Source of the DNA: an uncultured bacterium
Lineage (GTDB): Bacteria; Patescibacteriota; Saccharimonadia; Saccharimonadales; Saccharimonadaceae
DNA length: 64,000 nucleotides
Assembly: GCA_903952435.1 (NCBI GenBank)
Contig: CAJBFN010000001.1
Span: forward strand, 62,001-126,000
Direction: 5' to 3'
Positions 24,956 through 32,300 of this stretch are shown piece after piece. The notes under the pieces were generated by a model. It was not told the DNA's origin. It searched no databases and worked only from the letters and a program-made list of their open reading frames with translations. Both the position numbers and the translations under genes were made by a program. The first letter of the stretch is position 1. Each line of letters begins with the position of its first letter.

Positions 24956-27405
24956 TGGCGGATTTAAAAATAAATTATCAAAGTTTGCGCAGTGAAAAAG
25001 CACGCATTAGTGCTAGATTTAATGATATTTGGAGCGGTATTTTAATTGCTTTTGCTATTTTATTTGTTTTATCTGGTGTCGGCCTAATTTTTATTAAGAT
25101 GCCAATTGGTTGGTTTTTGCTTGGTCTAGTTGCATGGCCAATTATGATGATTAATTGGTATGACGGAGATTTGAAACACTTAGCTATTTCAAATAACTTT
25201 AAAAATATGGATGATATTATTTCGGCTGAAGTTTTAGGTCGCCTGTCGTCAAATTTAACTCCAAAAATATTGGCTGGTATTTTAAGCGATTTGCCTGGTG
25301 GGCATTTTTTTGCAGTTCGTTTTGGAATAGGTTCAAGCTTTTTGCAGGATTTATCATCTGATAATGTGTCGGATATTTCGGCTATTTGGCAAGAAGCCAT
25401 TAATCTACAAGAGGCTACTGGCAGTAAAAATATATCAGCTGTAGTTTTAATTGTCGCCTTGATAAATTGTAATCCAAGCAGCCAAAACTTGATTAGCCGT
25501 TTGCAATTGAGTTTGGAAGATTTGGTTGACGGTATAAAATGGTTTAATCACCTTCGCGCCATAGTTGAAGAGACTCGTAAGCCAAAGCTAACTGGAGGTA
25601 TCGCCAGAGATTGGTCTTTTGGTTGGACGCCACTACTTAATCGATTCGGCCAAAACGCCAGTCAGAAAATTGACAGTGTATCTCTGCTGACTTTGCCATC
25701 TCATGATCAAGCGATTGATAAAATTATGAATATTTTTGATAAGAATGGTCGCCAAAATGTAGTTTTAGTCGGCCCATCGGGAGTTGGAAAAACCAGGATT
25801 GTTCACTCTTTTGCGTCAAAATTGGTTGATGGTAAATCCAATGTTCCGCGTAGCCTTAAATACAATCAAGTTTTTATTTTAGATGCCTCGTCATTGATTG
25901 CGGCGGCACCTGAAAGGGGTGGACTTGAAAAGCTAATACCTCAACTTATAAACGAAGCATTGAAGGCAAAAAATATGATTATATGTCTGGATAACGCTCA
26001 TCTTTTCTTTGAGGAGGGTATTGGTTCGGTTGATATTTCTAATGTTATATTACCGATTATCGAATCAAGTCGGTTGCGTATAATATTGGCGGTTGACGAG
26101 CAAAGGTTTTTACAGATTAGTATGCGTCATCCCGAAGTTGCCAACGCATTAAATCAAATAGTTATTGAGCCGTCCAGTCGAGACGAGACGATTGCAATTA
26201 TGCAAGATAGGTCAGTTTTAATAGAGTATCAGAATAACGCAATTTATATGTATCAGGCACTTATCGAGGCTTATCGATTGGGCGATAGATATGTTTTTGA
26301 TTTATCTATGCCGGGTAAGGCTTTGAAATTGATGGAGGCGGCTGCAAATTACAATAATGATGGAGTTGTCAGTGCTGAATCTGTTCGTCAGTCAATTCAA
26401 AAAACTCTTGGTATAAAGATTAGCGTCGCTAGTGAAGAAAATGATCGTAAAAAATTATTGAATCTAGAAGATCTGATCCATCGGCGCATGATTAATCAAA
26501 CTAGGGCTGTCGGCGTTGTAAGTGACGCTTTGAGGCGCGCCAGGGCGGGTGTTCGCAATCAAGATCGACCAATCGGCACATTCTTATTCTTGGGCCCAAC
26601 GGGCGTAGGTAAAACAGAGTTGGCAAAATCTTTGGCTGAAGTTTATTTTGGTGGCGAAGGGCGAATGATTAGGCTGGATATGAATGAATATGTCGAGGCT
26701 GGCGATGTGGCGCGGTTGGTGGCTGATGGGGCGGATAATCCGAACAGTTTAACGACTCAGGTTATGAAACAGCCCTTTAGCGTTGTTCTGCTAGATGAAA
26801 TAGAAAAAGCCCATCCAAATGTATTGTCGGCTTTACTGCAATTATTAGATGAGGGCGTTTTAAGGGACATAAAGAATCGTGAAGTTAGTTTTCGTGATGC
26901 GATTTTAATTGCCACCAGCAACGCTGGTGCTGATAAGATTCGCGAGCATATCGAGCGGGGGATTGATATTATTCAATACGAACCGCAATTTATTGATGAG
27001 CTGATTAGTAGCAATCAATTTAGGCCAGAGTTTTTAAATCGTTTTGATGAAATTGTTATTTTTAGGCCACTTAACAAACCTGAGTTATTACAGGTTGTGG
27101 ATTTGATGATTAAGAGTGTCAATAAAACCTTGGCTTTGCAAAAGGTTAGTGTTAATGTTGCACCTGACGCCAAAGGATATCTGGTCGAGCATGGTTACGA
27201 CCCAAGACTCGGCGCTCGTCCAATGCGTCGAGTTGTACAAAAGGCAGTTGAAAACACTGTTGCTAAACAAATGTTATCTGGCAATGTCGAGCCGGGTAGT
27301 ATGATTGAAATTAGTTTAGAGCAAGTTCAGCAAATATTAGGATCGGTTTCTAAATCTATTTTAGAACCAGGTGCCACCATAGATCAAAGCGCCGATAATA
27401 ACTAA
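24955..27405 (+). CDS. Membrane-anchored ClpA/ClpB-like AAA+ unfoldase
   Basis: About 816 aa. After a short basic start come two transmembrane helices (GILIAFAILFVLSGVGLIFI; GWFLLGLVAWPIMMIN), which soluble Clp ATPases do not have. Then a degenerate Clp-N-like region, AAA domain 1 with Walker A VGPSGVGKTRIVHSF and Walker B MIICLDNAHLFFE, and AAA domain 2 with Walker A GPTGVGKTELAKSL and Walker B VVLLDEIEKAHPNV. The C-terminal D2-small domain (HGYDPRLGARPMRRVVQ) is complete. Walker B in domain 1 ends in DN rather than DE, which would weaken hydrolysis. The real start MADLKINYQ overlaps the preceding stop; an ATG at 24889 is too far upstream. A ClpP-loop motif is not evident. Confidence 0.88.
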   Translation: MADLKINYQSLRSEKARISARFNDIWSGILIAFAILFVLSGVGLIFIKMPIGWFLLGLVAWPIMMINWYDGDLKHLAISNNFKNMDDIISAEVLGRLSSNLTPKILAGILSDLPGGHFFAVRFGIGSSFLQDLSSDNVSDISAIWQEAINLQEATGSKNISAVVLIVALINCNPSSQNLISRLQLSLEDLVDGIKWFNHLRAIVEETRKPKLTGGIARDWSFGWTPLLNRFGQNASQKIDSVSLLTLPSHDQAIDKIMNIFDKNGRQNVVLVGPSGVGKTRIVHSFASKLVDGKSNVPRSLKYNQVFILDASSLIAAAPERGGLEKLIPQLINEALKAKNMIICLDNAHLFFEEGIGSVDISNVILPIIESSRLRIILAVDEQRFLQISMRHPEVANALNQIVIEPSSRDETIAIMQDRSVLIEYQNNAIYMYQALIEAYRLGDRYVFDLSMPGKALKLMEAAANYNNDGVVSAESVRQSIQKTLGIKISVASEENDRKKLLNLEDLIHRRMINQTRAVGVVSDALRRARAGVRNQDRPIGTFLFLGPTGVGKTELAKSLAEVYFGGEGRMIRLDMNEYVEAGDVARLVADGADNPNSLTTQVMKQPFSVVLLDEIEKAHPNVLSALLQLLDEGVLRDIKNREVSFRDAILIATSNAGADKIREHIERGIDIIQYEPQFIDELISSNQFRPEFLNRFDEIVIFRPLNKPELLQVVDLMIKSVNKTLALQKVSVNVAPDAKGYLVEHGYDPRLGARPMRRVVQKAVENTVAKQMLSGNVEPGSMIEISLEQVQQILGSVSKSILEPGATIDQSADNN

Positions 27406-27657
27406 AGTGTTAAATATGAAATATAGGCCTTGATAAACTAATACAACCTTTTCTTTATTAACGATCGAATACCAAATCCAGATTACGGTTAGTACATTGA
27501 AACCAATCCAAGTCGTTAGTGATATGTCGGCCGCATTTTGGTTTTTGAATATTATATAAGCTTGAGGCAATGTAAATAAGGGTTCAATTATTGCAGCCGC
27601 TAGGATGATTTTGTTGACGAAAAACGTGCGCTGGTTTTTATGTTTATGCTTTGGCAT
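27361..27657 (-). CDS. SemiSWEET/PQ-loop small transporter-like protein
   Basis: 98 aa with three transmembrane helices and a PQ-type motif: IEPLFTLPQAYIIFKNQNAADISLTTWIGFNVLTVIWIWYSIV. SemiSWEET proteins are dimeric sugar transporters of about 90 residues. The start MPKHKHKNQRTFF at 27657 is preferred because the upstream in-frame extension is Cys/aromatic-rich and runs into the tRNA-associated repeat. Its 3' end overlaps the end of the convergent ATPase gene by 45 bp. Confidence 0.75.
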   Translation of the reverse strand: MPKHKHKNQRTFFVNKIILAAAIIEPLFTLPQAYIIFKNQNAADISLTTWIGFNVLTVIWIWYSIVNKEKVVLVYQGLYFIFNTLVIIGALIYGGTWF

Positions 27658-27699
27658 ATGAATATAATAGCAGAAAAATATTGTTAGTGGGTTGTAGAT

Positions 27700-27771
27700 T
27701 TGCAAGCATCCTCCGCTTGTTTGCGAAAAAAACATTTGGGTTGTTAGGCGGTCCGATCCATCCGGATTACC
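27700..27771. repeat. tRNA-Arg(TCT)-associated inverted copy
   Basis: The plus strand at 27747-27771 (GGCGGTCCGATCCATCCGG...) is a diverged copy of the T-arm and acceptor of the minus-strand tRNA-Arg (27810-27836), matching about 20 of 27 positions. Further left, TCCTCCGCTTG and AAAAAAACATTT look like a shortened version of the repeat beside tRNA-Pro. Confidence 0.6.
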
Positions 27772-27812
27772 AAAATAAAATAACCATCTTTCGATGGCTA
27801 TTTTATTTTGGT
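27769..27812 (-). terminator. Palindromic hairpin at the 3' end of tRNA-Arg(TCT)
   Basis: Arms 27769-27788 and 27793-27812 pair over 20 bp with one G-U pair and a TTTC loop, including the CCA end of the tRNA. T-rich on the transcribed 3' side. Confidence 0.75.
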
Positions 27813-27884
27813 ACCCCGGGTTGGAATCGGACCAACGACCTTAGGCTTAGAAGTCCTCTGCTCTATCCACTGAGCTACCGGGGC
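27809..27884 (-). tRNA. tRNA-Arg (anticodon TCT)
   Basis: Acceptor GCCCCGG/CCGGGGT, D-stem GCTC/GAGC, anticodon loop CTTCTAA, T-stem GTTGG/CCAAC, discriminator A and encoded CCA. Oddities: the anticodon stem GAGGA/GCCTA has two mismatches (27-43 and 31-39), and the T-loop TCCGATT has C at position 55 instead of T. Confidence 0.85.
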
Positions 27885-27904
27885 ATAGCTGATATTATAT
27901 CAGA

Positions 27905-27934
27905 TTGAACTGGCGTCAAGAATAGGAGTATAAT
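27905..27934 (+). promoter_or_regulatory. Promoter of the DUF1648-cupin pair
   Basis: TTGAAC at 27905-27910 and TATAAT at 27929-27934 are 18 bp apart. A leader with Shine-Dalgarno AAAGGGGAT at 27941-27949 follows before the ATG at 27957. Confidence 0.6.
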
Positions 27935-27956
27935 TAAATTAAAGGGGATTTAAAAA

Positions 27957-28484
27957 ATGAAGTTAAAGTATAAAATTTATTTTTCAATCGCAATTTTATT
28001 AACCGTAACTAGTTGGCTTATAGCATTATATTTTTGGGATAAGTTACCATCTATAATTCCTGTCCATTTTGGTATATCTGGCCAGGCAGACAGTTGGGCC
28101 GATAAGTCATTTTGGTATGCGTTCCTGTTGCCTATGTTGCAAACTTTTATGACTGGATTATTTATATTTTTGTACTATAAGCCTCAATATACCAATATGC
28201 CATCAACCATGTGGTTGACCATGCTTGATAAAAAACACCGCGATCGTGCCTTTGATTTAATTCGCAGTATGATGGCTGGAACTATTATTATAGTTGGGCT
28301 TTTATTTACTTATATGTCTTATGGTATGAATAACTCTGCGCTTAATACCGCTGTTGGATTATTGCCATGGGTAATGATTACATTCCTGATTATTCTGTTT
28401 TCATGGATTGGATATTGGTATGTCAAAATATATAAAGAAACAGGACTATCGGTAAAAGACTTTAATAAAAAGGAGAAAAAATAA
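27957..28484 (+). CDS. DUF1648 membrane protein
   Basis: 175 aa with four transmembrane helices. The DUF1648 signature follows the first helix: YFWDKLPSIIPVHFGISGQADSWADKSFWYAFLLP. The same domain is found in SdpI-type immunity proteins and some transcription-coupled membrane proteins, but the SdpI C-terminal helices are not complete here. It is directly followed by the cupin gene (1-bp gap) and shares its promoter. Function unknown. Confidence 0.75.
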   Translation: MKLKYKIYFSIAILLTVTSWLIALYFWDKLPSIIPVHFGISGQADSWADKSFWYAFLLPMLQTFMTGLFIFLYYKPQYTNMPSTMWLTMLDKKHRDRAFDLIRSMMAGTIIIVGLLFTYMSYGMNNSALNTAVGLLPWVMITFLIILFSWIGYWYVKIYKETGLSVKDFNKKEKK

Positions 28485-28485
28485 A

Positions 28486-28905
28486 ATGGCAAATATAACT
28501 GATAATGGCCCAGCGCCGTTGGTCGCTAATATCGAGCAAGATACAATTGAAAATACTAATTATCGAACAACACTTTGGACTGGCGCTAATTTACAAATTA
28601 CATTGATGTCAATCGAGGTTGGTAGTGATATCGGTTTGGAAGTTCATGATACCCATGATCAATTTTTGCGTATCGAACAAGGTACAGCCAAGGTTTCAAT
28701 GGGTCCAAGCGCCGAACAATTACAAACCTGGCAGGCAAGTGCCAGTGACGCTGTTGTCGTACCGGCTGGAACATGGCACAATCTTGAAAGTGTTGGTGAC
28801 GTGCCTTTGAAGGTTTATTCAATCTACGCTCCGTCTCAACATCTACATGGCACGGTCCATGTCACACAAGAGGAGGGCGAAGCGGCCGAAGCCGCACAGC
28901 AGTAG
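28486..28905 (+). CDS. Cupin-domain protein
   Basis: 139-aa single-cupin protein. Cupin motif 1 is GSDIGLEVHDTHDQFLRIEQGTAKV (metal-binding His and Glu replaced partly by HD-T-HDQ), and motif 2 is AVVVPAGTWHNLESVGDVPLKVYSIYAP with the His of the second metal site. The final residues are an acidic tail (EEGEAAEAAQQ). Related small cupins include mannose-6-phosphate isomerase-like and sugar-binding proteins. It is co-transcribed with the DUF1648 gene; the substrate is not predictable. Confidence 0.82.
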   Translation: MANITDNGPAPLVANIEQDTIENTNYRTTLWTGANLQITLMSIEVGSDIGLEVHDTHDQFLRIEQGTAKVSMGPSAEQLQTWQASASDAVVVPAGTWHNLESVGDVPLKVYSIYAPSQHLHGTVHVTQEEGEAAEAAQQ

Positions 28906-28911
28906 TAAAAT

Positions 28912-29046
28912 AAAAAAACCGTATCAGCCGATACGGTTTTTAATTGGTGCGGGCGAAGAGAAGGCGGTCATTATGCTTCCTACTTCCGCTTGCTTATAAA
29001 ATAAGTAAACTGATTTTGTTGCACTGCGCTTCACGAACTCTCATCT
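28912..29046. repeat. tRNA-Gly-associated repeat: hairpin plus second copy of the tRNA 3' end
   Basis: A hairpin (ACCGTATC/GATACGGT) at 28918-28938 leads into 28941-28962, which matches the 3' end of tRNA-Gly (29124-29145) at 21 of 22 positions in the same orientation. The segment 28973-29046 then resembles the repeat beside tRNA-Pro: CGCTTGCTTATAAAATA, GTAAAC, CACTGCGCTTC, ending in ACGAACTCTCATC, a reverse copy of the tRNA-Gly T-arm. Confidence 0.65.
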
Positions 29047-29064
29047 GGTTCGCTTTGCTCGCTG

Positions 29065-29089
29065 ATGAGAGTTCAAATCTCAACACATG
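29065..29089. repeat. Inverted copy of the tRNA-Gly T-arm and acceptor
   Basis: ATGAGAGTTCAAATCTC on the plus strand mirrors the tRNA-Gly T-arm ATGAGAGTTCGATTCTC on the minus strand (29141-29157). It continues as a diverged acceptor end before the terminator hairpin, so 29065-29157 can fold as one long stem. Confidence 0.7.
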
Positions 29090-29130
29090 CCAATTAAAAA
29101 ATCGTACTCAAGGTACGATATTTTAATTGG
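29090..29130 (-). terminator. Palindromic hairpin at the 3' end of tRNA-Gly
   Basis: Arms 29090-29107 and 29113-29130 pair over 18 bp with one mismatch around a 5-nt loop and include the encoded CCA. Confidence 0.72.
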
Positions 29131-29202
29131 TGCGGGCGGAGAGAATCGAACTCTCATCGTTTGCTTGGAAGGCAGACATATTAGCCTTTATACGACGCCC
29201 GC
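29128..29202 (-). tRNA. tRNA-Gly (anticodon TCC)
   Basis: Acceptor GCGGGCG/CGCCCGC, D-stem GTAT/ATAT, anticodon loop CTTCCAA with one C-A mismatch in the stem, T-arm GAGAG-TTCGATT-CTCTC, discriminator A and encoded CCA. Confidence 0.92.
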
Positions 29203-29273
29203 GTATTTTTATATTATAACAATAATTAACATATTTTCATAATAGTTTTTATCTGTTACAATAACAAAGTCAA

Positions 29274-29279
29274 TATAAT
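29274..29279 (+). promoter_or_regulatory. -10 box of tRNA-His
   Basis: TATAAT ends 4 nt before the G-1 of tRNA-His, so the primary transcript would begin at or very near the mature 5' end. Confidence 0.45.
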
Positions 29280-29283
29280 ATAT

Positions 29284-29361
29284 GGCGAATGTAGCTCATC
29301 TGGTTAGAGCGTCGGGTTGTGGTTCCGAAGGTAGTGGGTTCGATCCCCATCATTCGCCCCA
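29284..29361 (+). tRNA. tRNA-His (anticodon GTG)
   Basis: Includes the extra G-1 paired with C73, acceptor GCGAATG/CATTCGC, D-stem GCTC/GAGC, anticodon stem TCGGG/TCCGA with loop TTGTGGT, T-arm GTGGG-TTCGATC-CCCAT, and encoded CCA. Confidence 0.95.
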
Positions 29362-29402
29362 AAATATTAAAATCAGGCTTAATGCCTGGTTTTATTATTT
29401 TG
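29360..29402 (+). terminator. Palindromic hairpin at the 3' end of tRNA-His
   Basis: Arms 29360-29378 and 29384-29402 pair over 19 bp with minor mismatches (AATCAGGC/GCCTGGTT core), beginning at the CCA end and ending T-rich. Confidence 0.72.
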
Positions 29403-29410
29403 AAGCAATT

Positions 29411-29565
29411 GATTTGGGGATCGACCCACGAAGTAGTGGGTGAGAACTGCCAGTGGCAGTTCGCAAGGCCGGAAGCTAGATGGCGACTTGTCGCCACCAA
29501 CTGAGGCGGGGTCGCGAAAAATTCAGGATGAATTTTATCGTGACCGATCCCCATCATTCGCCCCA
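29411..29565. repeat. tRNA-His-associated inverted copy and direct 3'-end duplication
   Basis: 29411-29441 contains TGGGGATCGACCCAC, the reverse of the tRNA-His T-arm with one base missing, followed by GAAGTAGTGGGT, a forward copy of the region before the T-arm. At 29545-29565 the last 21 bases of the tRNA gene (29341-29361) are repeated exactly. Between them are several small hairpins (GAACTGCC/GGCAGTTC, GGCGAC/GTCGCC, AAAATTCA/TGAATTTT). Confidence 0.7.
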
Positions 29566-29651
29566 TTAAACCAAAATTAAAAACAGCTTATGTATAAAAT
29601 ATATTTAAAATGATACAATGATTACATCTATAAAAAAGAAGGGTTTTAATA

Positions 29652-30365
29652 ATGGAAAAACAATTTCTTAACGAAAATAAATATCAAAAAGCTAAAAAAG
29701 GTTTAATTGTAGTTGCGGTTACAATTATGGTTACGGCTGTCACTATTAGCGGTGTTTTTTTATTGTATCCTGGGTTTAGTAAATTAAGCGAAGCTAATAA
29801 TAGAACCGACCTTGATGTAAAATATGAGGCTTTGGCTGCGCCCATACAATCGCAAATTACAACCTTAAGCAGACAAAATTCCCAAGTATTTATGTCGGAG
29901 GGATTTAGCGCAAACTACTATACGTTAAAAGACCAAGAGACGGCCTTGCAGAGCCAATTAAGCAAGATAAATAAACAGAAGTCTGATGAATTCATGTCGC
30001 AGGGTGAGGCTGCGCCATATATTGCCGGGGGTGTAATGTTGATATTGTTAGGTTTTGGTGTAGGGGCACAACTATTATTATTGGCCTTTGGTCGCAATAT
30101 ATTTGCTTTTGGCGCTCAAAGCACCGTTCCTGTCGCCAAGGAAGTTATTGAAGATGTTGCGCCAACAATCGGTAAGGCCTATGGCGACGCCGCCAAAGCC
30201 GCTGCCCCTGGTCTTGGTGAAGCTATCGGTACATTTATAAAAGGCGCTTCGCCTGCAATAGGCGATGCCTCAAAAAATATGGGCCCTGCGTTCGGCTCAA
30301 TAGCCAAAGAAGTTTCTAAAGGTATAAAAGAAGGCCTTAGTGACGACAAAAAACGTAAAGAATAG
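29652..30365 (+). CDS. Membrane protein with extracytoplasmic coiled-coil-like domain, unknown function
   Basis: 237 aa. Two transmembrane helices (LIVVAVTIMVTAVTISGVFLLYP at about 17-39 and PYIAGGVMLILLGFGVGAQLLLLAF at about 120-145) enclose a polar stretch with two related units ending FMSEG and FMSQG. The C-terminal part is Gly/Ala/Lys-rich with repeated APxxG/ASPAIGDA/GPAFGSIAKE units, likely helical and amphipathic, and ends DDKKRKE. No family is recognised. A -10 TACAAT at 29614-29619 and a Shine-Dalgarno GAAGGG support the start. A terminator follows. Confidence 0.65.
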   Translation: MEKQFLNENKYQKAKKGLIVVAVTIMVTAVTISGVFLLYPGFSKLSEANNRTDLDVKYEALAAPIQSQITTLSRQNSQVFMSEGFSANYYTLKDQETALQSQLSKINKQKSDEFMSQGEAAPYIAGGVMLILLGFGVGAQLLLLAFGRNIFAFGAQSTVPVAKEVIEDVAPTIGKAYGDAAKAAAPGLGEAIGTFIKGASPAIGDASKNMGPAFGSIAKEVSKGIKEGLSDDKKRKE

Positions 30366-30384
30366 AAATTAGATTTTATAAATC

Positions 30385-30417
30385 ACAAAAGAAGGTCCGC
30401 ACAGGATCTTCTTTTGT
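30385..30417 (+). terminator. Hairpin terminator after the 29652 gene
   Basis: Arms 30385-30398 (ACAAAAGAAGGTCC) and 30404-30417 pair over 14 bp with one G-U pair and a GCACA loop; T-rich 3' arm. Confidence 0.7.
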
Positions 30418-30435
30418 AGTAAAATTAAAAGCAAT

Positions 30436-30714
30436 ATGGCCATAAGTAAGCGTTTAATCAAAATCAACGAAAGACCTTTTCATACCAGTGCTTATGCTCA
30501 AACGGTAAATGCTGGTCGGGTTGGGGCCACATCGACCGTGTCTTTTGAAAGGCGTCAGCAAATCGAACAAAATCGTCAAAAAGTAGGTGGATATAGGCAC
30601 TCATCACTAGGCAGAACGGTTAGTGAATTTAAACCAAAAACAATTACAAACTTAACAGTTTCCATTCCTACAACACCAGCTGAAGCATCAAAACCATATA
30701 ATCCTTACGGATAA
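30436..30714 (+). CDS. Small basic hypothetical protein
   Basis: 92 aa, basic, Ser/Thr/Pro-rich and without membrane segments or a recognised domain. It contains a charged middle (SFERRQQIEQNRQKVGGYRH) and a Pro-rich end (TTPAEASKPYNPYG). It ends directly at the stop of the convergent murA gene with no gap. Coding nature is supported by the close fit between terminator and murA, but no function can be given. Confidence 0.5.
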   Translation: MAISKRLIKINERPFHTSAYAQTVNAGRVGATSTVSFERRQQIEQNRQKVGGYRHSSLGRTVSEFKPKTITNLTVSIPTTPAEASKPYNPYG

Positions 30715-32244
30715 TTAAATCTCGCGCAAAGTTTCTATTTCGGCGCCAAGCATATTTAGGCGGTTGGCAAAATCTTCATAACCACGATTAATCGAATAAA
30801 CATCGCGCAGTGTTGAAACTCCAGGTGTTGCTAACATCGCTAGTAATATAACAACTGATGGTCGAAGGGCTGGTGGAGCGATAATATCGGCTGGCTTCCA
30901 TTTTGTTGGCCCTTTGATATATACACGGTGTGGATCAACTAGCTCGATATTAGCATTTAATTTAGTTAATTCCGTAAAGTAAATCGCGCGGGTTTCATAT
31001 GACCAGTCGTGTAGTAATGTCCGGCCTTTGGCTACTGTGGCAATTAGGCCTAACAGTGGTAAATTATCCATATTAACACCAGGGAATGGCATGCTGTGTA
31101 ATTTATCTTTTGGTGCAACTAGTTTAGATTCTAATAATTTAATATTTACTAGTCGAGTTTCGTCGTTTTTAGCTTTATATTCGTCGCTAATTTCGTATTG
31201 TAACCCCATGCCTTTTAATATTGCCATCTCGATTTCAATAAATTCGATTGGGGCGCGCTTGATAGTTATTTCGGAATTAGTCACAATCCCCGCAGCTACC
31301 AGGCTCATAGCCTCGATTGGGTCTTCGCTGACATAATATTCGACATTGCGATTTATTGTGCTAAGGCCGCGAATTTGAAGTGTTGTTGTGCCAATACCAT
31401 CAATCTTGACGCCTAATTTTTGCAAATAAAAACATAAATCCTGAACCATATAATTTGGACTGGCATTACGTATCATTATTTCGCCATCATAAAGAGCTGC
31501 GGCCATAATTACATTCTCAGTTGCGGTATCACTGCGCTCAGTTAATAGAATAGTTTTATCTATGGTCTTTTTACTAACGACAACCTTGTATGAATCGTTA
31601 GTAGCGGTTACTTGCAGACCAAATGGGGCAAGGCCGGCCATATGAGGTTCGATTGTGCGGTTTCCTAATTTGCATCCACCAGCAAATGGTAATTCAAAGT
31701 TTTTGTATTGTTGCATTAATGGACCAAGCAACATAATGACCGATCGGGTTCGTTTGGCGGCTTCAGCATTGATATCAGCAAGTTTTAGGCGGGCTGGCGG
31801 TGTAATTTCAAGATCGTTACGATCGTTTAGCCAGCGGACTTTAACGCCGATACTTTGTAAAACTTCAATTATACGATTAACTTCTTCGATACGGGCAACG
31901 TGTCGCAGGGTAGTAGTACCGTGATTAAGTAAGCTAGCACATAACAATCCGACAGCAGCGTTTTTACTGGTTTTGACTTCTATTTCGCCTGATAGTTTTT
32001 TGCCACCGTTAATTCGGAAATTAATTTTGCCAGGTTTATTTAAACTGACAATTTCACTTGACAAAACATCGCTGATGCGGGCCAACATCTCAAGGCTGAT
32101 ATTTTGTCCACCTTTTTCGATGCGATTTATAGCGCTTTGGCTGGTCTTTAGGGCTTCAGCTAATTGACTTTGTGTTAATCCTCGTGCCTGTCTTGTCTCT
32201 TGAATGAGCATTCCAATTTTAATCTTATAGTCTTCATTTGTCAT
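30715..32244 (-). CDS. murA: MurA (UDP-GlcNAc enolpyruvyl transferase) with N-terminal HTH domain
   Basis: First committed step of peptidoglycan synthesis, transfer of enolpyruvate from PEP to UDP-GlcNAc. About 509 aa against the usual 420, because residues 1-70 form an XRE-type helix-turn-helix (LIQETRQARGLTQSQLAEALKTSQSAINRIEKGG). The MurA part starts INGGKKLSGEIEVKTSKNAAV with the Lys-Asn pair of the active site, and the catalytic Cys is kept in FAGGCKLGNRTIEPH, so it should be sensitive to fosfomycin. The end (YSINRGYEDFANRLNMLGAEI) is normal. The start MTNEDYKIK at 32244 has TATCAT 7 nt upstream; an ATG at 32280 would lie upstream of that box. Confidence 0.93.
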   Translation of the reverse strand: MTNEDYKIKIGMLIQETRQARGLTQSQLAEALKTSQSAINRIEKGGQNISLEMLARISDVLSSEIVSLNKPGKINFRINGGKKLSGEIEVKTSKNAAVGLLCASLLNHGTTTLRHVARIEEVNRIIEVLQSIGVKVRWLNDRNDLEITPPARLKLADINAEAAKRTRSVIMLLGPLMQQYKNFELPFAGGCKLGNRTIEPHMAGLAPFGLQVTATNDSYKVVVSKKTIDKTILLTERSDTATENVIMAAALYDGEIMIRNASPNYMVQDLCFYLQKLGVKIDGIGTTTLQIRGLSTINRNVEYYVSEDPIEAMSLVAAGIVTNSEITIKRAPIEFIEIEMAILKGMGLQYEISDEYKAKNDETRLVNIKLLESKLVAPKDKLHSMPFPGVNMDNLPLLGLIATVAKGRTLLHDWSYETRAIYFTELTKLNANIELVDPHRVYIKGPTKWKPADIIAPPALRPSVVILLAMLATPGVSTLRDVYSINRGYEDFANRLNMLGAEIETLREI

Positions 32245-32251
32245 ATTACTT

Positions 32252-32293
32252 ATGATATACCTGTGGTGATATAAAATCAACAGATGTTATAAT
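32252..32293. promoter_or_regulatory. Divergent leaderless promoters of murA and glyA
   Basis: TATCAT for murA (plus-strand 32252-32257, 7 nt from its ATG) and TATAAT at 32288-32293 for glyA (7 nt from ATG 32301) lie back to back in a 56-bp gap. The HTH domain of MurA makes this gap a candidate binding site, but no dyad was found. Confidence 0.55.
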
Positions 32294-32300
32294 GTAATCA

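Noticed and set aside
27361-27735. Longer start of the PQ-loop protein at 27735
   Set aside because: The extra 26 residues are Cys- and aromatic-rich, overlap the tRNA repeat and do not look like the family; MPKHKHKNQR at 27657 is used.
28944-29126. Open frame of 60 aa beside tRNA-Gly
   Set aside because: It falls wholly in the tRNA-associated repeat and has no coding character.
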